Shown here: piece by piece, positions 34,912-43,751 of the stretch
Position numbering within the stretch: the first letter of the stretch is position 1
Layout of the letters: every line of letters starts with the position of its first letter
Assembly (NCBI GenBank): GCA_025360425.1
Contig: JANYCD010000038.1
Span: 1-58,937 of the forward strand
Source: Sterolibacteriaceae bacterium
GTDB taxonomy: Bacteria > Pseudomonadota > Gammaproteobacteria > Burkholderiales > Rhodocyclaceae
Direction: 5' to 3'
Length of the DNA stretch: 58,937 nucleotides
The notes under the pieces: generated by a model
Seen by the model: only the letters and a program-made list of their open reading frames with translations
Database searches by the model: none
What the model was told of the DNA's origin: nothing
Translations under genes and position numbers: made by a program

Positions 34912-36165
34912 CTAAACACGCTCGTAGATGACAACGGCGGCCACCGCTTCTTCCATACCGATGACGCCGCCGCCATTTTCCTCGAGGGCGAAGATAGCAT
35001 CCTTGACCTGCCGCGCGCCAGCTTCGCCACGCAACTGGGTCACCAGTTCGTAACACATCGACAAACCGGTGGCGCCGATCGGGTGGCCCTTGGAAACCAG
35101 CCCGCCCGAGGTATTGATTGGCAGGCTACCGGTAAGGGAAGTTGCACCACTGGCGACGAACGGGCCGCCTTGGCCCGGTTCGCAGAAGCGCAACATTTCG
35201 CATTGGTAGATTTCGCAGAATGAAGTCGCGTCATGAACCTCGGCAACGTCGATCTGCTGCGGGCCGATGCCGGCCATGGCATACGCGCGATCAGCCGCGT
35301 GGCGGGTCAGGCCGGGCTCATCGAGTTTGCGGTACTTGCCGCCGGCGAGCCCGAAGCCGCGGATCAGCACTGCTCGTTTCTGCACTTCCGGTGGTTGTTT
35401 CCTCAAGTAGCTTTCCGAACAGAGCAGCGCGGCGGCGGCGCCATCGCCGATGGGCGCGCACATTGAGCGGGTAAACGGGTCGGACACGAGGCGATCATCG
35501 AGCACCTGTTGCGTCGTCATGGCGAAGCGGTACTGCGCATTGGGATTGAGCGCGCCGTTGCAGTGATTTTTGGCCGCACCGGCAGCGATCTGCCCGACGG
35601 TCGTGCCATAGCGCTTCATGTGATACAGCGCCTGGATAGCATAGGTATCCATGGCGATGGAGCCGTCCGGCTGCGGCGCGAAGGTCTTGCCCATCGATGC
35701 CGCGACTTCCTGATAGTGGGCCATCCACTCTTCGGGATTCTGCTGATCGAGTCCGCTCGAAAACAGAGGAAACACGGCGGTTGGATCGTTCGGGTCGAAC
35801 ATCTTTTCCACGCCGATGGCGAGCGTCAGGTCGGCGTCGCCTGCCTTGATCTCCTTGTAGGCGCCGGCCATGGCGAAACTGGCCGTCGCACAACCGGCTT
35901 CGACATTGGTGATGGGGATGCGTTCAGGAAACAGTCCCTCACGCACCAGTGGGATAAAGCATACGTTGCCGCGAATGCACGCCTGTCCCCAGTAATAGGC
36001 GAAGCAGTTGCCGAACCAGGCGGCGGCAATGTCGCTGCCCGCTTTCAGTCCCGCGTCGGCCAGTACGCCGAGATAGGCGTCGCGGGTCAGATCCTTCAGC
36101 GACTTTTCCGGCCAGCGCCGGAATGGCATGCAATAAGACCCAAGTACGTAAACCTTTTCACCCAT
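34912..36165 (-). CDS. SCP2-type thiolase / acetyl-CoA acyltransferase
   Basis: A 417-residue thiolase of the sterol-carrier-protein-x group. The nucleophilic cysteine is in NVEAGCATASFAMAGAY (about 91), the NEAF-equivalent is EVHDATSFCEI, and GGLVSKGHPIGATGLSMCYEL carries the catalytic His. These enzymes cleave branched or ring-derived 3-oxoacyl-CoAs in sterol and terpenoid degradation. The HPIG motif is complete, but the thiolase C-terminal CxG motif is replaced by ENGGGVIG, as is usual in the group. The gene lies between the acyl-CoA synthetase and the phosphatase, on the same strand. Confidence 0.87.
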   Translation of the reverse strand: MGEKVYVLGSYCMPFRRWPEKSLKDLTRDAYLGVLADAGLKAGSDIAAAWFGNCFAYYWGQACIRGNVCFIPLVREGLFPERIPITNVEAGCATASFAMAGAYKEIKAGDADLTLAIGVEKMFDPNDPTAVFPLFSSGLDQQNPEEWMAHYQEVAASMGKTFAPQPDGSIAMDTYAIQALYHMKRYGTTVGQIAAGAAKNHCNGALNPNAQYRFAMTTQQVLDDRLVSDPFTRSMCAPIGDGAAAALLCSESYLRKQPPEVQKRAVLIRGFGLAGGKYRKLDEPGLTRHAADRAYAMAGIGPQQIDVAEVHDATSFCEIYQCEMLRFCEPGQGGPFVASGATSLTGSLPINTSGGLVSKGHPIGATGLSMCYELVTQLRGEAGARQVKDAIFALEENGGGVIGMEEAVAAVVIYERV

Positions 36166-36243
36166 GATGTGCTCTCCATAAAGCCGCGTGGACGGAAACA
36201 GCCCGTTGCGTATGGCGATTGTAATTGTTGGTCGACATGGTAC

Positions 36244-37815
36244 TCAGGTTTTCCAGTACGGGTCGCGCAACTGCCGTTTGAGGACCTTGCCCAGCGCATT
36301 GCGCGGGAAGTCCTGATGAAACACTACGCCATGGATGCGTTGATGCTTGGCCAGGCGCTGGTTGACCCATTCGGTGAGGGTTGTTTCGGAAACCGTTGTA
36401 CCGGGGCGCTGGATGACAAGGGCGAGCGGGGTTTCGCCCCAGATCTGGTCCGGGATGCCGATCACGGTCACATCCTCCACGGCTTCATGCCCGGCCAGAA
36501 TGGTCTCGATATCGATTGGAAAAACGTTAAAGCCGCCCGAGATGATCATGTCCTTCTTGCGGTCCAGCACCGAGACGAAACAGGCTTCGTCCATGCGGCC
36601 GATGTCGCCGGTGCGAAAGAACATCCTGCCCTGTTCGTCGCGCCACAGGGCCGCCGCCGTATCGGCGGGTCGGTTCAAGTATTCCTTCAGCATGCTGCCG
36701 CCGCGGCCGACGATCTCGCCGATTTCGCCGGGCGGCAATTCGCGCCCCTCGTTGTCGATGATCTTCATCTGATGGCCGATGAACGGCGGCCCGACGGTGT
36801 CGAATTTGTGGGTGCGTTGCTCCGGCTTGAGCATGGTGGCAAAGCCTTCACTGTTGCCGTAGAGCTCGAACAGCGCAGGGCTGATTTTTTCAAGGATCTC
36901 CAGCTTGGTCTCATTGCGCAACGGAGAACCGGCCGACAGCATGCACTTGAGGCTGGAGCGGTCATATTTTGTCGGGTCCTCATTGGTCAGCACCATGACA
37001 AATTGGGTCGGCACCATGAAGGTATGGGTAATTCGTTCGCGTTCGATGGTCTCCAGTAGTGCCGTTGGCGAAAATTTTTCCATGATCACCAGCGTGGCCC
37101 CGACCAGTATGGCCGGCATGACGATCAGGAAAGTGCCGGTGGAATGCAGCGAGGTGGTCGTCAGTACCCGGGAAGTGAAATCAAAGCGCATTTCCAGTGC
37201 ACAGGTATCGGCGAGGTCACGCCGCGAAAAATGTGTATGTACGATGCCCTTGGGCAGGCCGGTGGTGCCGGAACTGTACAAGACGAAGAAGTCATCTTCC
37301 GCGTCAAACGATATATCGGGATTCCGATCGGACGTCCCCGCAAGGAAATGATCCAGATTACGCCAACCATTGCCCTCAAAGCCGACCGATATCCAGCGCC
37401 CGGCATCGATGCGGGGAAAGTCTGCTTTGGAAGCCTCCACCAGGTGGCGCGTGTCGCTGGAAACAAAGGCCAGTGCAGGCGCCGCGTCATTGATCAGCAC
37501 GGTGACCTGGTCGCTGGCCAGCATCGGACTCAGTGGAACCACGCATGCGCCCGCTTTTACGGCGCCGAATATCACGACCAGGGTCTCGATTGAACTCGAC
37601 ATCAACACCGCGATCTTGTCACCCTTGCCGATCCCGTCGCGCAGCAACGCACTGGCAACACGATTGACAGCGCAGTTGAGTTGTTTCCAGTTCAGGCGCC
37701 TGCTGCCGCACACCACGGCTTCCTTGTCCGGATAGATGCGTGCATTGCACTCCCAGACTGCCGGCAGCGAAACGAAGTTGGTATCCAGACGATCGACCAC
37801 AATTTCCTCAGTCAT
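36244..37815 (-). CDS. AMP-forming acyl-CoA synthetase
   Basis: A 523-residue adenylate-forming ligase. The P-loop-like motif is LYSSGTTGLPKGIVH (about 175), the A5-type block is ELYGNSEGFATM and the A7/A8 motif is FFRTGDIGRMDEACFVSVLDRKKDMIISGGFNVFPIDIE. The catalytic lysine is in NALGKVLKRQLRDP near the C-terminus. It activates a carboxylic acid to its CoA thioester. The substrate may be a terpenoid or alkanoic acid made by the ALDHs. It heads the ligase-thiolase-phosphatase-SDR-dehydrogenase group. Confidence 0.9.
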   Translation of the reverse strand: MTEEIVVDRLDTNFVSLPAVWECNARIYPDKEAVVCGSRRLNWKQLNCAVNRVASALLRDGIGKGDKIAVLMSSSIETLVVIFGAVKAGACVVPLSPMLASDQVTVLINDAAPALAFVSSDTRHLVEASKADFPRIDAGRWISVGFEGNGWRNLDHFLAGTSDRNPDISFDAEDDFFVLYSSGTTGLPKGIVHTHFSRRDLADTCALEMRFDFTSRVLTTTSLHSTGTFLIVMPAILVGATLVIMEKFSPTALLETIERERITHTFMVPTQFVMVLTNEDPTKYDRSSLKCMLSAGSPLRNETKLEILEKISPALFELYGNSEGFATMLKPEQRTHKFDTVGPPFIGHQMKIIDNEGRELPPGEIGEIVGRGGSMLKEYLNRPADTAAALWRDEQGRMFFRTGDIGRMDEACFVSVLDRKKDMIISGGFNVFPIDIETILAGHEAVEDVTVIGIPDQIWGETPLALVIQRPGTTVSETTLTEWVNQRLAKHQRIHGVVFHQDFPRNALGKVLKRQLRDPYWKT

Positions 37816-37851
37816 TTTTGCATTTTAGGGCGATGATGCCCCGCGCCATTC

Positions 37852-39063
37852 CTATGCTCTTCGAAAAGCCAGCGGTAGCGCAGTGATGCCGCGCATGACC
37901 GTCGCATCGCGCCATTCGAGTTTGTCCGTGGTGACGTGGATGTCATGCAGGCGGCTGACCAGTTTGGGAAATGCGGCGATGGCTTCGGCACGCGCCAGCG
38001 GTGCGCCGAGGCAAAAGTGCACGCCCTGGCCGAAGGTCAGGTGAGCGCTCTTGCTGCGTTCAATGTCGAATTTGTCGGGGTTGGCGAACTGCGCCGGATC
38101 GCGGTTCGCCGCCGGAATCATGGCGAACACCCGGTCGCCCTTGCGCAGCAGCTTGCCTTCGAGCTCATGATCCTCGCTAACGATGCGAACGACCGAGCCG
38201 CTGGGGCCGTCATAGCGCAGGCACTCTTCGACGGCCATGGCGGCGAGTGCAGGATTGGCACGCAGCTTTTCGAGTTCGCCGGGATTGCGGATCAAGGCGA
38301 GCAAACCATTGCCGAGCAGGTTCGTCGTCGTTTCATGCCCGCCGAACACCAGCAAAATGCAGGTCGTGATCAACTCGTCTTCTGACATCTGTCCCGTTTC
38401 ATCGCGTGCCTCAATCAGCATGGAAATGAAGTCCTGATCGGGATGTGCCCTCTTGCGTCGAATCACCTCGCGAAAATATTCCGCCATCGCATGCGTACCG
38501 TGCTGCGCCTTGGCGTATTTGTCGACGGTGACCTTCGAACCGCCGATGAAGAGCTGCAACTCGTCCGACCAGGTCTTGATCATCGGCAGATCCGACCTTG
38601 GTACACCGAGCAGATCCATGATGACGTAACCGGGCAGGCGCAATGCGAAGTCATCGATAAATTCGACGGTGCCGCGATCGATGAATTCGTCGATCAGGTC
38701 ATCGACCAGCGCTTCTATCTTGGGCCGCATCCTGGCGATGACGGACGGCAGGAACCCCGGTGTCATGATGGTCCGCAGCCGGGTATGGGTCGGCGGCTGA
38801 TGAAATACCAGCCAGAGCGGGATAAAGTGCTTGAGGTCGGCCAATTCCCTGGCTTTCTGCTCAGGCAGGCTTTCGAAGAAGGGACGCAGGCGGTCCGACG
38901 AATATTGCGGTGATCGCAATGCCTTCCGGACGTCGTCGTAGCGGGTCAGAATCCAGCCCTTGAAAGCGGGACTCCAATGCACCGGATCCTGCTTGCGCAG
39001 TTGCGCCAAGGCCGGAAAAGGATTTTCCGCACGTGAAATTGATTTAATATCAAAAGATGGCAT
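37852..39063 (-). CDS. Cytochrome P450
   Basis: A 403-residue soluble bacterial P450. The I-helix oxygen motif is VFGGHETTTNLL (about 235), the ExxR motif is EECLRYDG (E-C-L-R), and the haem cysteine is in LTFGQGVHFCLGAPLARAEA (about 347). The start MPSFDIKS at 39063 gives normal family length; upstream in-frame ATGs would add about 50 residues without similarity. It is divergent from an AraC regulator 84 bases away. No ferredoxin or reductase is adjacent. A P450, GMC dehydrogenase and ALDH are the classical set to turn a methyl group into a carboxyl group. Linalool-hydroxylating P450s are one possible comparison. Confidence 0.9.
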   Translation of the reverse strand: MPSFDIKSISRAENPFPALAQLRKQDPVHWSPAFKGWILTRYDDVRKALRSPQYSSDRLRPFFESLPEQKARELADLKHFIPLWLVFHQPPTHTRLRTIMTPGFLPSVIARMRPKIEALVDDLIDEFIDRGTVEFIDDFALRLPGYVIMDLLGVPRSDLPMIKTWSDELQLFIGGSKVTVDKYAKAQHGTHAMAEYFREVIRRKRAHPDQDFISMLIEARDETGQMSEDELITTCILLVFGGHETTTNLLGNGLLALIRNPGELEKLRANPALAAMAVEECLRYDGPSGSVVRIVSEDHELEGKLLRKGDRVFAMIPAANRDPAQFANPDKFDIERSKSAHLTFGQGVHFCLGAPLARAEAIAAFPKLVSRLHDIHVTTDKLEWRDATVMRGITALPLAFRRA

Positions 39064-39147
39064 TGGCAGTCGGCTCGGACAAGTTGACGTGTGCCCAAGT
39101 GTATATTGATTAAGCAGCAAACTCTTGCTCAAAAGCGAGGATAAAAC

Positions 39148-40092
39148 ATGCCTGTAAAAGAACTGGTCCATATCCAGGCGTCGCGAACACCTGCGGCGGG
39201 CGCACTCTGGCAAGCCTGTCTGCGGCGTTACATGCTGCCCGGCCTGGAAGTTGCCGACTCAAATGACAATGTGTTCGCCGACTTGTCGGCGCTCGACTTT
39301 GCCGGGGCGCGGCTGTGGTCGTTGCGCTCGAACGCGCAACGGGTGATCCGATCCCGAGCGGTGGCTGAAAAACGCTTCCTGCCGGTTGCCGTTCTTCAGT
39401 TACGCGGCAGGACTCGTCTTTCCCAATACGGCAAATATGCCGATCTGGATCCCGGAAGTTTTGCGTTTCTCAATGCTTCCGCACCGCTGGCGCTCGACCA
39501 TCTCGACGATTTCGAACAGCTTTATCTGCAGTTTCCCAGCGGTGCCTTTACGCCGGGAATGTTCCGCGAAGCGGCATCGATGCGGATGAATGCAAATTCC
39601 GTCAACGACAAGCCGCTCTTCGAATGCACCCGAAACCTCTGGGATGCAGCGCCGTCGCTGAATCCCACCGAACACAGCGCTGCGCTGGGCGCGCTGATGT
39701 CGCTGTGTACTCTGACATCGGCATTCAGGCACGCGCGGCAGGAATTCGATGTTCCGCTGCGCGTGACGCGCGCGATGCATTACATCGAGCATCACCTCTG
39801 CGACGAAACCTTGAATGGGCAGGCCGTTGCCGAAGCGCAGGGCGTCAGCCGGCGGCATCTCGACGAACTGTTCGCCAAACGCGGCTACCGGATTGAATCC
39901 TGGATCTGGGAACGCCGGCTGGAGCGGGCCGCCATGGAGCTATCGGCCGCGGATGGGTTGCAAAAATCGATTTTGCACATTGCCGTCGATCTTGGCTTCA
40001 AGAGCGCAAGTCATTTTTCTCACGCTTTCGCCAGGCGTTTCGGCATGTCGCCACGCGAATATCGGCAACGGCGGCAAATAGCGGTGCATTAG
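39148..40092 (+). CDS. AraC-family transcriptional regulator
   Basis: A 314-residue regulator of the AraC-binding-domain type related to AlkS-like and FeaR-like proteins. The C-terminal double helix-turn-helix is VAEAQGVSRRHLDELFAKRGY (about 228-248) and ILHIAVDLGFKSASHFSHAFARRFGMSPREYRQRR (about 272-306). The N-terminal part would sense the inducer. GAGGA stands seven bases before the ATG. It is divergent from the P450 and precedes the GMC dehydrogenase, so it most likely controls both directions. Confidence 0.88.
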   Translation: MPVKELVHIQASRTPAAGALWQACLRRYMLPGLEVADSNDNVFADLSALDFAGARLWSLRSNAQRVIRSRAVAEKRFLPVAVLQLRGRTRLSQYGKYADLDPGSFAFLNASAPLALDHLDDFEQLYLQFPSGAFTPGMFREAASMRMNANSVNDKPLFECTRNLWDAAPSLNPTEHSAALGALMSLCTLTSAFRHARQEFDVPLRVTRAMHYIEHHLCDETLNGQAVAEAQGVSRRHLDELFAKRGYRIESWIWERRLERAAMELSAADGLQKSILHIAVDLGFKSASHFSHAFARRFGMSPREYRQRRQIAVH

Positions 40093-40154
40093 CGCCTGCC
40101 GGCTTCGCCGCAATATCGCGGGCTGCAGCCGGTGAGTCAAATGAGTGAGCGCCC

Positions 40155-41783
40155 ATGGACGGCAATGCATACGACTACATCATTGTAGGTGCCGGATCGG
40201 CGGGTTGTGTCCTCGCCAACCGGCTCAGTGCTGACCCCGCGGTTCGCGTCTGTTTGCTGGAAGCAGGCCATGAAGACAAGAGCGCGCTGATTCAAACCCC
40301 GATCGGCATCGCGGTTCTGCTGCAAACCAAAAAGTACAATTGGTACTTCAATACCGAACCAGAACCTGAACTAAACAACCGCCGCCTCTACTGGCCGCGC
40401 GGCAAAACCCTGGGCGGCAGCAGTTCGATCAATGCCATGATCTACATGCGCGGAGACGGGGCTGACTATGATGAGTGGGCGGCGCTGGGAAATGACGGAT
40501 GGGGATGGGCCGACCTTCTGCCGCTGTTCAAGCGTCTGGAGAACCATGAGGCCGGAGCCAGTGAATGGCACGGCGTTGGCGGGCCGTTGAATGTCGCGGC
40601 GCTGAGCGACTGCAATCCGTTGAGCCAGGTGTTCATCGACGCCGGTGCCGCGGTCGGATTGCCAGTGACCACGGACTTCAATGTGGCAATCCAGCGTGAG
40701 GGCGTCGGTTTTTATGAGGTCACGCAGAAGGATGGCAAGCGGTGGAGCGCGGCCAGTGCGTTTCTCTCGCCCGTCAGGCATCGATCCAACCTCACGGTCA
40801 TTACCGATGCGCTGGCATCGCGCATCGAGTTTCAGGGCAAGCGCGCACATGCCGTGCATTTTTTGACCCGAGGCGCCCGGCGAACGGTTTACGCCACCAG
40901 GGAAATCATTCTCAGCGGTGGTGCGGTCAACTCGCCGCAACTGCTGATGCTTTCGGGTGTTGGACCAGGTCGGGAGTTGGCGCCACAGAATATTCCGCTG
41001 GTGCATGAGCTGCCCGGCGTTGGCGCAAATTTGCAGGATCACCTGGATGCCACCATCATGTGCCGCAACAGCAGCAAACTGGCGATCGGGATTGCACCTG
41101 CGTTGTTGCCCAGGGGAATTGCGGCGCTGTTCAATTACATCGCCAGAAAGCGCGGCTTGCTCACCAGCAATATTGCTGAGTCCGGCGGCTTTGCGAAGAC
41201 GAGCCCCGACCTTGACAGACCCGACGTGCAATTCCATTTTCTGCCGACCTATTTGAAGGACCATGGCCGCAAGCCGGTGCTGGGCTACGGCTATTCCGCG
41301 CATGTCTGTCAATTGCGCCCAAAGAGCCGCGGGCATATCGGTCTGCGCAGCGCCGATCCAAAAGACCCGCCCTGGATCCATGCCAACTACCTCAGCCATG
41401 CCGAGGATCGGGAGACGATGATTCGGGCTGTCCGGCTGGCCCGCAGTATTTTCGCCGCCGCACCTTTTCAGTCCCACAATGGTGGCGAAGTTGCGCCGGG
41501 CCCGGGTGTGGAAACGGATGAGCAGATCCTCGAATTCATCCGCCAGAATGCAGAGACAATCTACCATCCGGTCGGTAGCTGCAAGATGGGAAATGATCCA
41601 ATGGCCGTGGTTGACGAGCGACTGCGTGTCCACGGTGTCGAGGGCTTGCGCGTTGCGGATGCCTCGATCATGCCGACCCTCATCGGCGGCAACACCAATG
41701 CGCCAAGCATGGTGATTGGCGAAAAAGCGGCGGCAATGATTTTGGCCGATGCGGCGCATACCAAACATCCGCACCAAACATGA
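40155..41783 (+). CDS. GMC-family FAD alcohol dehydrogenase
   Basis: A 542-residue oxidoreductase of the glucose-methanol-choline family. The FAD motif is YIIVGAGSAGCVLANRLSAD at the start. The two GMC signatures are GKTLGGSSSINAMIYMRG (about 80) and GGAVNSPQLLMLSGVG (about 256). The catalytic His is in TIYHPVGSCKMG (about 480). The size and the motifs match AlkJ-type alcohol dehydrogenases, which feed electrons to the respiratory chain. It overlaps the downstream ALDH by four bases (ATGA), so alcohol to aldehyde to acid is the expected sequence. Confidence 0.9.
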   Translation: MDGNAYDYIIVGAGSAGCVLANRLSADPAVRVCLLEAGHEDKSALIQTPIGIAVLLQTKKYNWYFNTEPEPELNNRRLYWPRGKTLGGSSSINAMIYMRGDGADYDEWAALGNDGWGWADLLPLFKRLENHEAGASEWHGVGGPLNVAALSDCNPLSQVFIDAGAAVGLPVTTDFNVAIQREGVGFYEVTQKDGKRWSAASAFLSPVRHRSNLTVITDALASRIEFQGKRAHAVHFLTRGARRTVYATREIILSGGAVNSPQLLMLSGVGPGRELAPQNIPLVHELPGVGANLQDHLDATIMCRNSSKLAIGIAPALLPRGIAALFNYIARKRGLLTSNIAESGGFAKTSPDLDRPDVQFHFLPTYLKDHGRKPVLGYGYSAHVCQLRPKSRGHIGLRSADPKDPPWIHANYLSHAEDRETMIRAVRLARSIFAAAPFQSHNGGEVAPGPGVETDEQILEFIRQNAETIYHPVGSCKMGNDPMAVVDERLRVHGVEGLRVADASIMPTLIGGNTNAPSMVIGEKAAAMILADAAHTKHPHQT

Positions 41784-43231
41784 ACGCAACAACCAGGCCG
41801 TACATCGGGAAGCAAGCCATGGATGAAGGTAACTCTGAAATGGCGCGCGTATTCGAAGCGCAGCGCGACACTATGCTGCGCTGGCGTCGCTCCACCGCGC
41901 AGGAACGCATCGCGCGCATTCGCAAGCTGCATGACGCCGTGCTGGATTATCGCGTTCGCATCCAGGAAGCCGGGTACAAGGATTTTCGCAAGCCGCCCGA
42001 GGAGGTGGATCTCACGGAAGTGATGACTGTCATCAGTGAGGCACGTGATGCGATGCGAAATCTCGGCAAGTGGATGAAGCCGAAACATGTGATGCCGACC
42101 CGGCTCATGCTTGGTTCCACAAGCTGGATCAAAGTCGAGCCAAAAGGGCGCTGCCTCATCATCTCGCCATGGAATTACCCGCTTAACCTGACGCTGGGGC
42201 CACTGGTATCGTGCCTTGCCGCGGGCAATCCTGCGATCATCAAACCCTCGGAGATGACGCCGCATCTCTCGGCTCTGATGGTGGAACTCATTCGCGACGT
42301 GTTTCCGCAGGCCGAGGTTGCCCTGTTTCAGGGTGAGACGTCGGTTTCCACGGCACTGCTGGAACTGCCGTTCGATCACATATTTTTCACCGGGTCTCCC
42401 GCCATTGGCAAAGTCGTCATGGCTGCCGCCGCAAAGAATCTCTCTTCAGTCACCCTGGAGCTGGGTGGCAAATCGCCAACGATCATCGATGCCGATGCCG
42501 ACATTCGCCTTGCGGCGCAGACCACGGTGTGGGGCAAGTTCACCAACAATGGCCAGACCTGCATCGCGCCCGATCACGTTTACGTCCATTCCGACATCAA
42601 GGACGCATTCATCCAGGCGTGTGTCGAGGCAATCAAGGCATCCTACGGCGATAGCGCGGAGAGTCAGAAAGACAGTCCGGCGCTGGCACGCGTGGTCAAC
42701 CAGCGCCATACCCAGCGCATCGAAGCCTTGCTTGAAGACGCCAAATCAAACGGTGCACGCGTGCTCTATGGCGGTGAGGTTCGTCAGTCAGATTGCTTCA
42801 TTCAGCCGACGCTGCTTGATTCCATGCCCGGCGAATCGAAAATCCGGCAGGAGGAAATCTTCGGTCCGCTATTGCCCCTGATCGCGTTTGATGATCTCGA
42901 CAAAGTGATCGATCAAATCAATGCCGAACCCAAGCCGCTCGCGCTCTATTACTGGGGCAGCAGCAAGGAACGCATCGACCGGGTGTTGGCCGATACCAGT
43001 GCCGGCGGTACCTGTATCAATAGTTGCGTGGTGCAGTATTCACACAGTCGATTGCCGTTCGGCGGCGTCAATAATTCCGGCATCGGCAATGCCCACGGGC
43101 ATTTCGGATTCAAGGCGTTCTCGCATGAACGTGCGGTGGTTCGCACCCGGATTCTGGGAGTGAAGATATTCTTTCCGCCCTACAGCAACATGACGCGCCG
43201 CATCCTGAACCTGCTGTTGCGGGTACTCTGA
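41780..43231 (+). CDS. Aldehyde dehydrogenase, ALDH3 / coniferyl-aldehyde type
   Basis: A 483-residue ALDH3-type enzyme. The cofactor strand is ISPWNYPLNLTLGPL, the glutamate motif LELGGKSP (about 228) and the catalytic cysteine is in NNGQTCIAPDHVYVH (about 262). The ending RLPFGGVNNSGIGNAHGHFGF is diagnostic for the group. It is translationally coupled to the GMC dehydrogenase. It resembles the ALDH at 1727-3076, suggesting two related aldehyde steps or a duplication flanking the cluster. A hydrophobic C-terminal tail (FPPYSNMTRRILNLLLRVL) may attach it to the membrane. Confidence 0.9.
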   Translation: MNATTRPYIGKQAMDEGNSEMARVFEAQRDTMLRWRRSTAQERIARIRKLHDAVLDYRVRIQEAGYKDFRKPPEEVDLTEVMTVISEARDAMRNLGKWMKPKHVMPTRLMLGSTSWIKVEPKGRCLIISPWNYPLNLTLGPLVSCLAAGNPAIIKPSEMTPHLSALMVELIRDVFPQAEVALFQGETSVSTALLELPFDHIFFTGSPAIGKVVMAAAAKNLSSVTLELGGKSPTIIDADADIRLAAQTTVWGKFTNNGQTCIAPDHVYVHSDIKDAFIQACVEAIKASYGDSAESQKDSPALARVVNQRHTQRIEALLEDAKSNGARVLYGGEVRQSDCFIQPTLLDSMPGESKIRQEEIFGPLLPLIAFDDLDKVIDQINAEPKPLALYYWGSSKERIDRVLADTSAGGTCINSCVVQYSHSRLPFGGVNNSGIGNAHGHFGFKAFSHERAVVRTRILGVKIFFPPYSNMTRRILNLLLRVL

Positions 43232-43283
43232 GATAATTGCGTCCTGCCGGTGGTCTGGTTAACTGACAATGGAAAGTCGCATC

Positions 43284-43733
43284 ATGTCTTTACAAAACAG
43301 CTTTGAATGGACCGATGCATTTCTTTTGGGATTTCATCCAATGGACGATGTGCATCGCGAGTTTGTCGTCATTGTTGACGCCATGCTCGGATGCGCCGAT
43401 GCGGATCTCGCCGCCAATCTCGACATATTCGCCGAACATGCCGAATCGCATTTCACCCAGGAGCGCGTCTGGATGGAAAAAACCGCGTTCCCGGCCACCG
43501 ACTGTCACGTCGATGAACACAATGCCGTGCTCAAATCGCTGGCCGAGGTCAGGCCACTGGTGGTGGCGGGCAGGTTTGACATTGGGCGCTCTTTCGTTGC
43601 CGAACTGGTGCGCTGGTTTCCGGGCCATGCCGACTACATGGACGCGTCACTGGCCCAATGGATGGTCAAGAAGCAACTTGGCGGGGCGCCGGTGGTATTT
43701 CGGCGGGGCGCCGGTGAGGTAAAGCAGACATGA
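43284..43733 (+). CDS. Bacteriohemerythrin
   Basis: A 149-residue four-helix oxygen-binding protein. All seven di-iron ligands are visible: His in DDVHREF, His and Glu in AESHFTQERVWME, His in TDCHVDEH (two), His in FPGHADYMD and its Asp. Such proteins carry or sense oxygen and can supply oxygenases. The start at 43284 is preferred because GGAAAG lies seven bases upstream; an ATG at 43269 is possible. A 12-base stem hairpin overlaps the stop. Confidence 0.88.
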   Translation: MSLQNSFEWTDAFLLGFHPMDDVHREFVVIVDAMLGCADADLAANLDIFAEHAESHFTQERVWMEKTAFPATDCHVDEHNAVLKSLAEVRPLVVAGRFDIGRSFVAELVRWFPGHADYMDASLAQWMVKKQLGGAPVVFRRGAGEVKQT

Positions 43734-43747
43734 GCGTCTGCTTTACC
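43718..43747. terminator. Perfect 12-base stem between convergent genes
   Basis: GGTAAAGCAGAC (43718-43729) and GTCTGCTTTACC (43736-43747) form a perfect stem with a six-base loop. It covers the hemerythrin stop codon and ends five bases before the stop of the convergent Sel1 gene. It can terminate in both directions, though T-tracts are missing. Confidence 0.65.
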
Positions 43748-43751
43748 GAAT

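Noticed and set aside
35509-37059. 516-codon plus-strand frame
   Set aside because: It runs antisense to the thiolase and the acyl-CoA synthetase, both with clear catalytic motifs.
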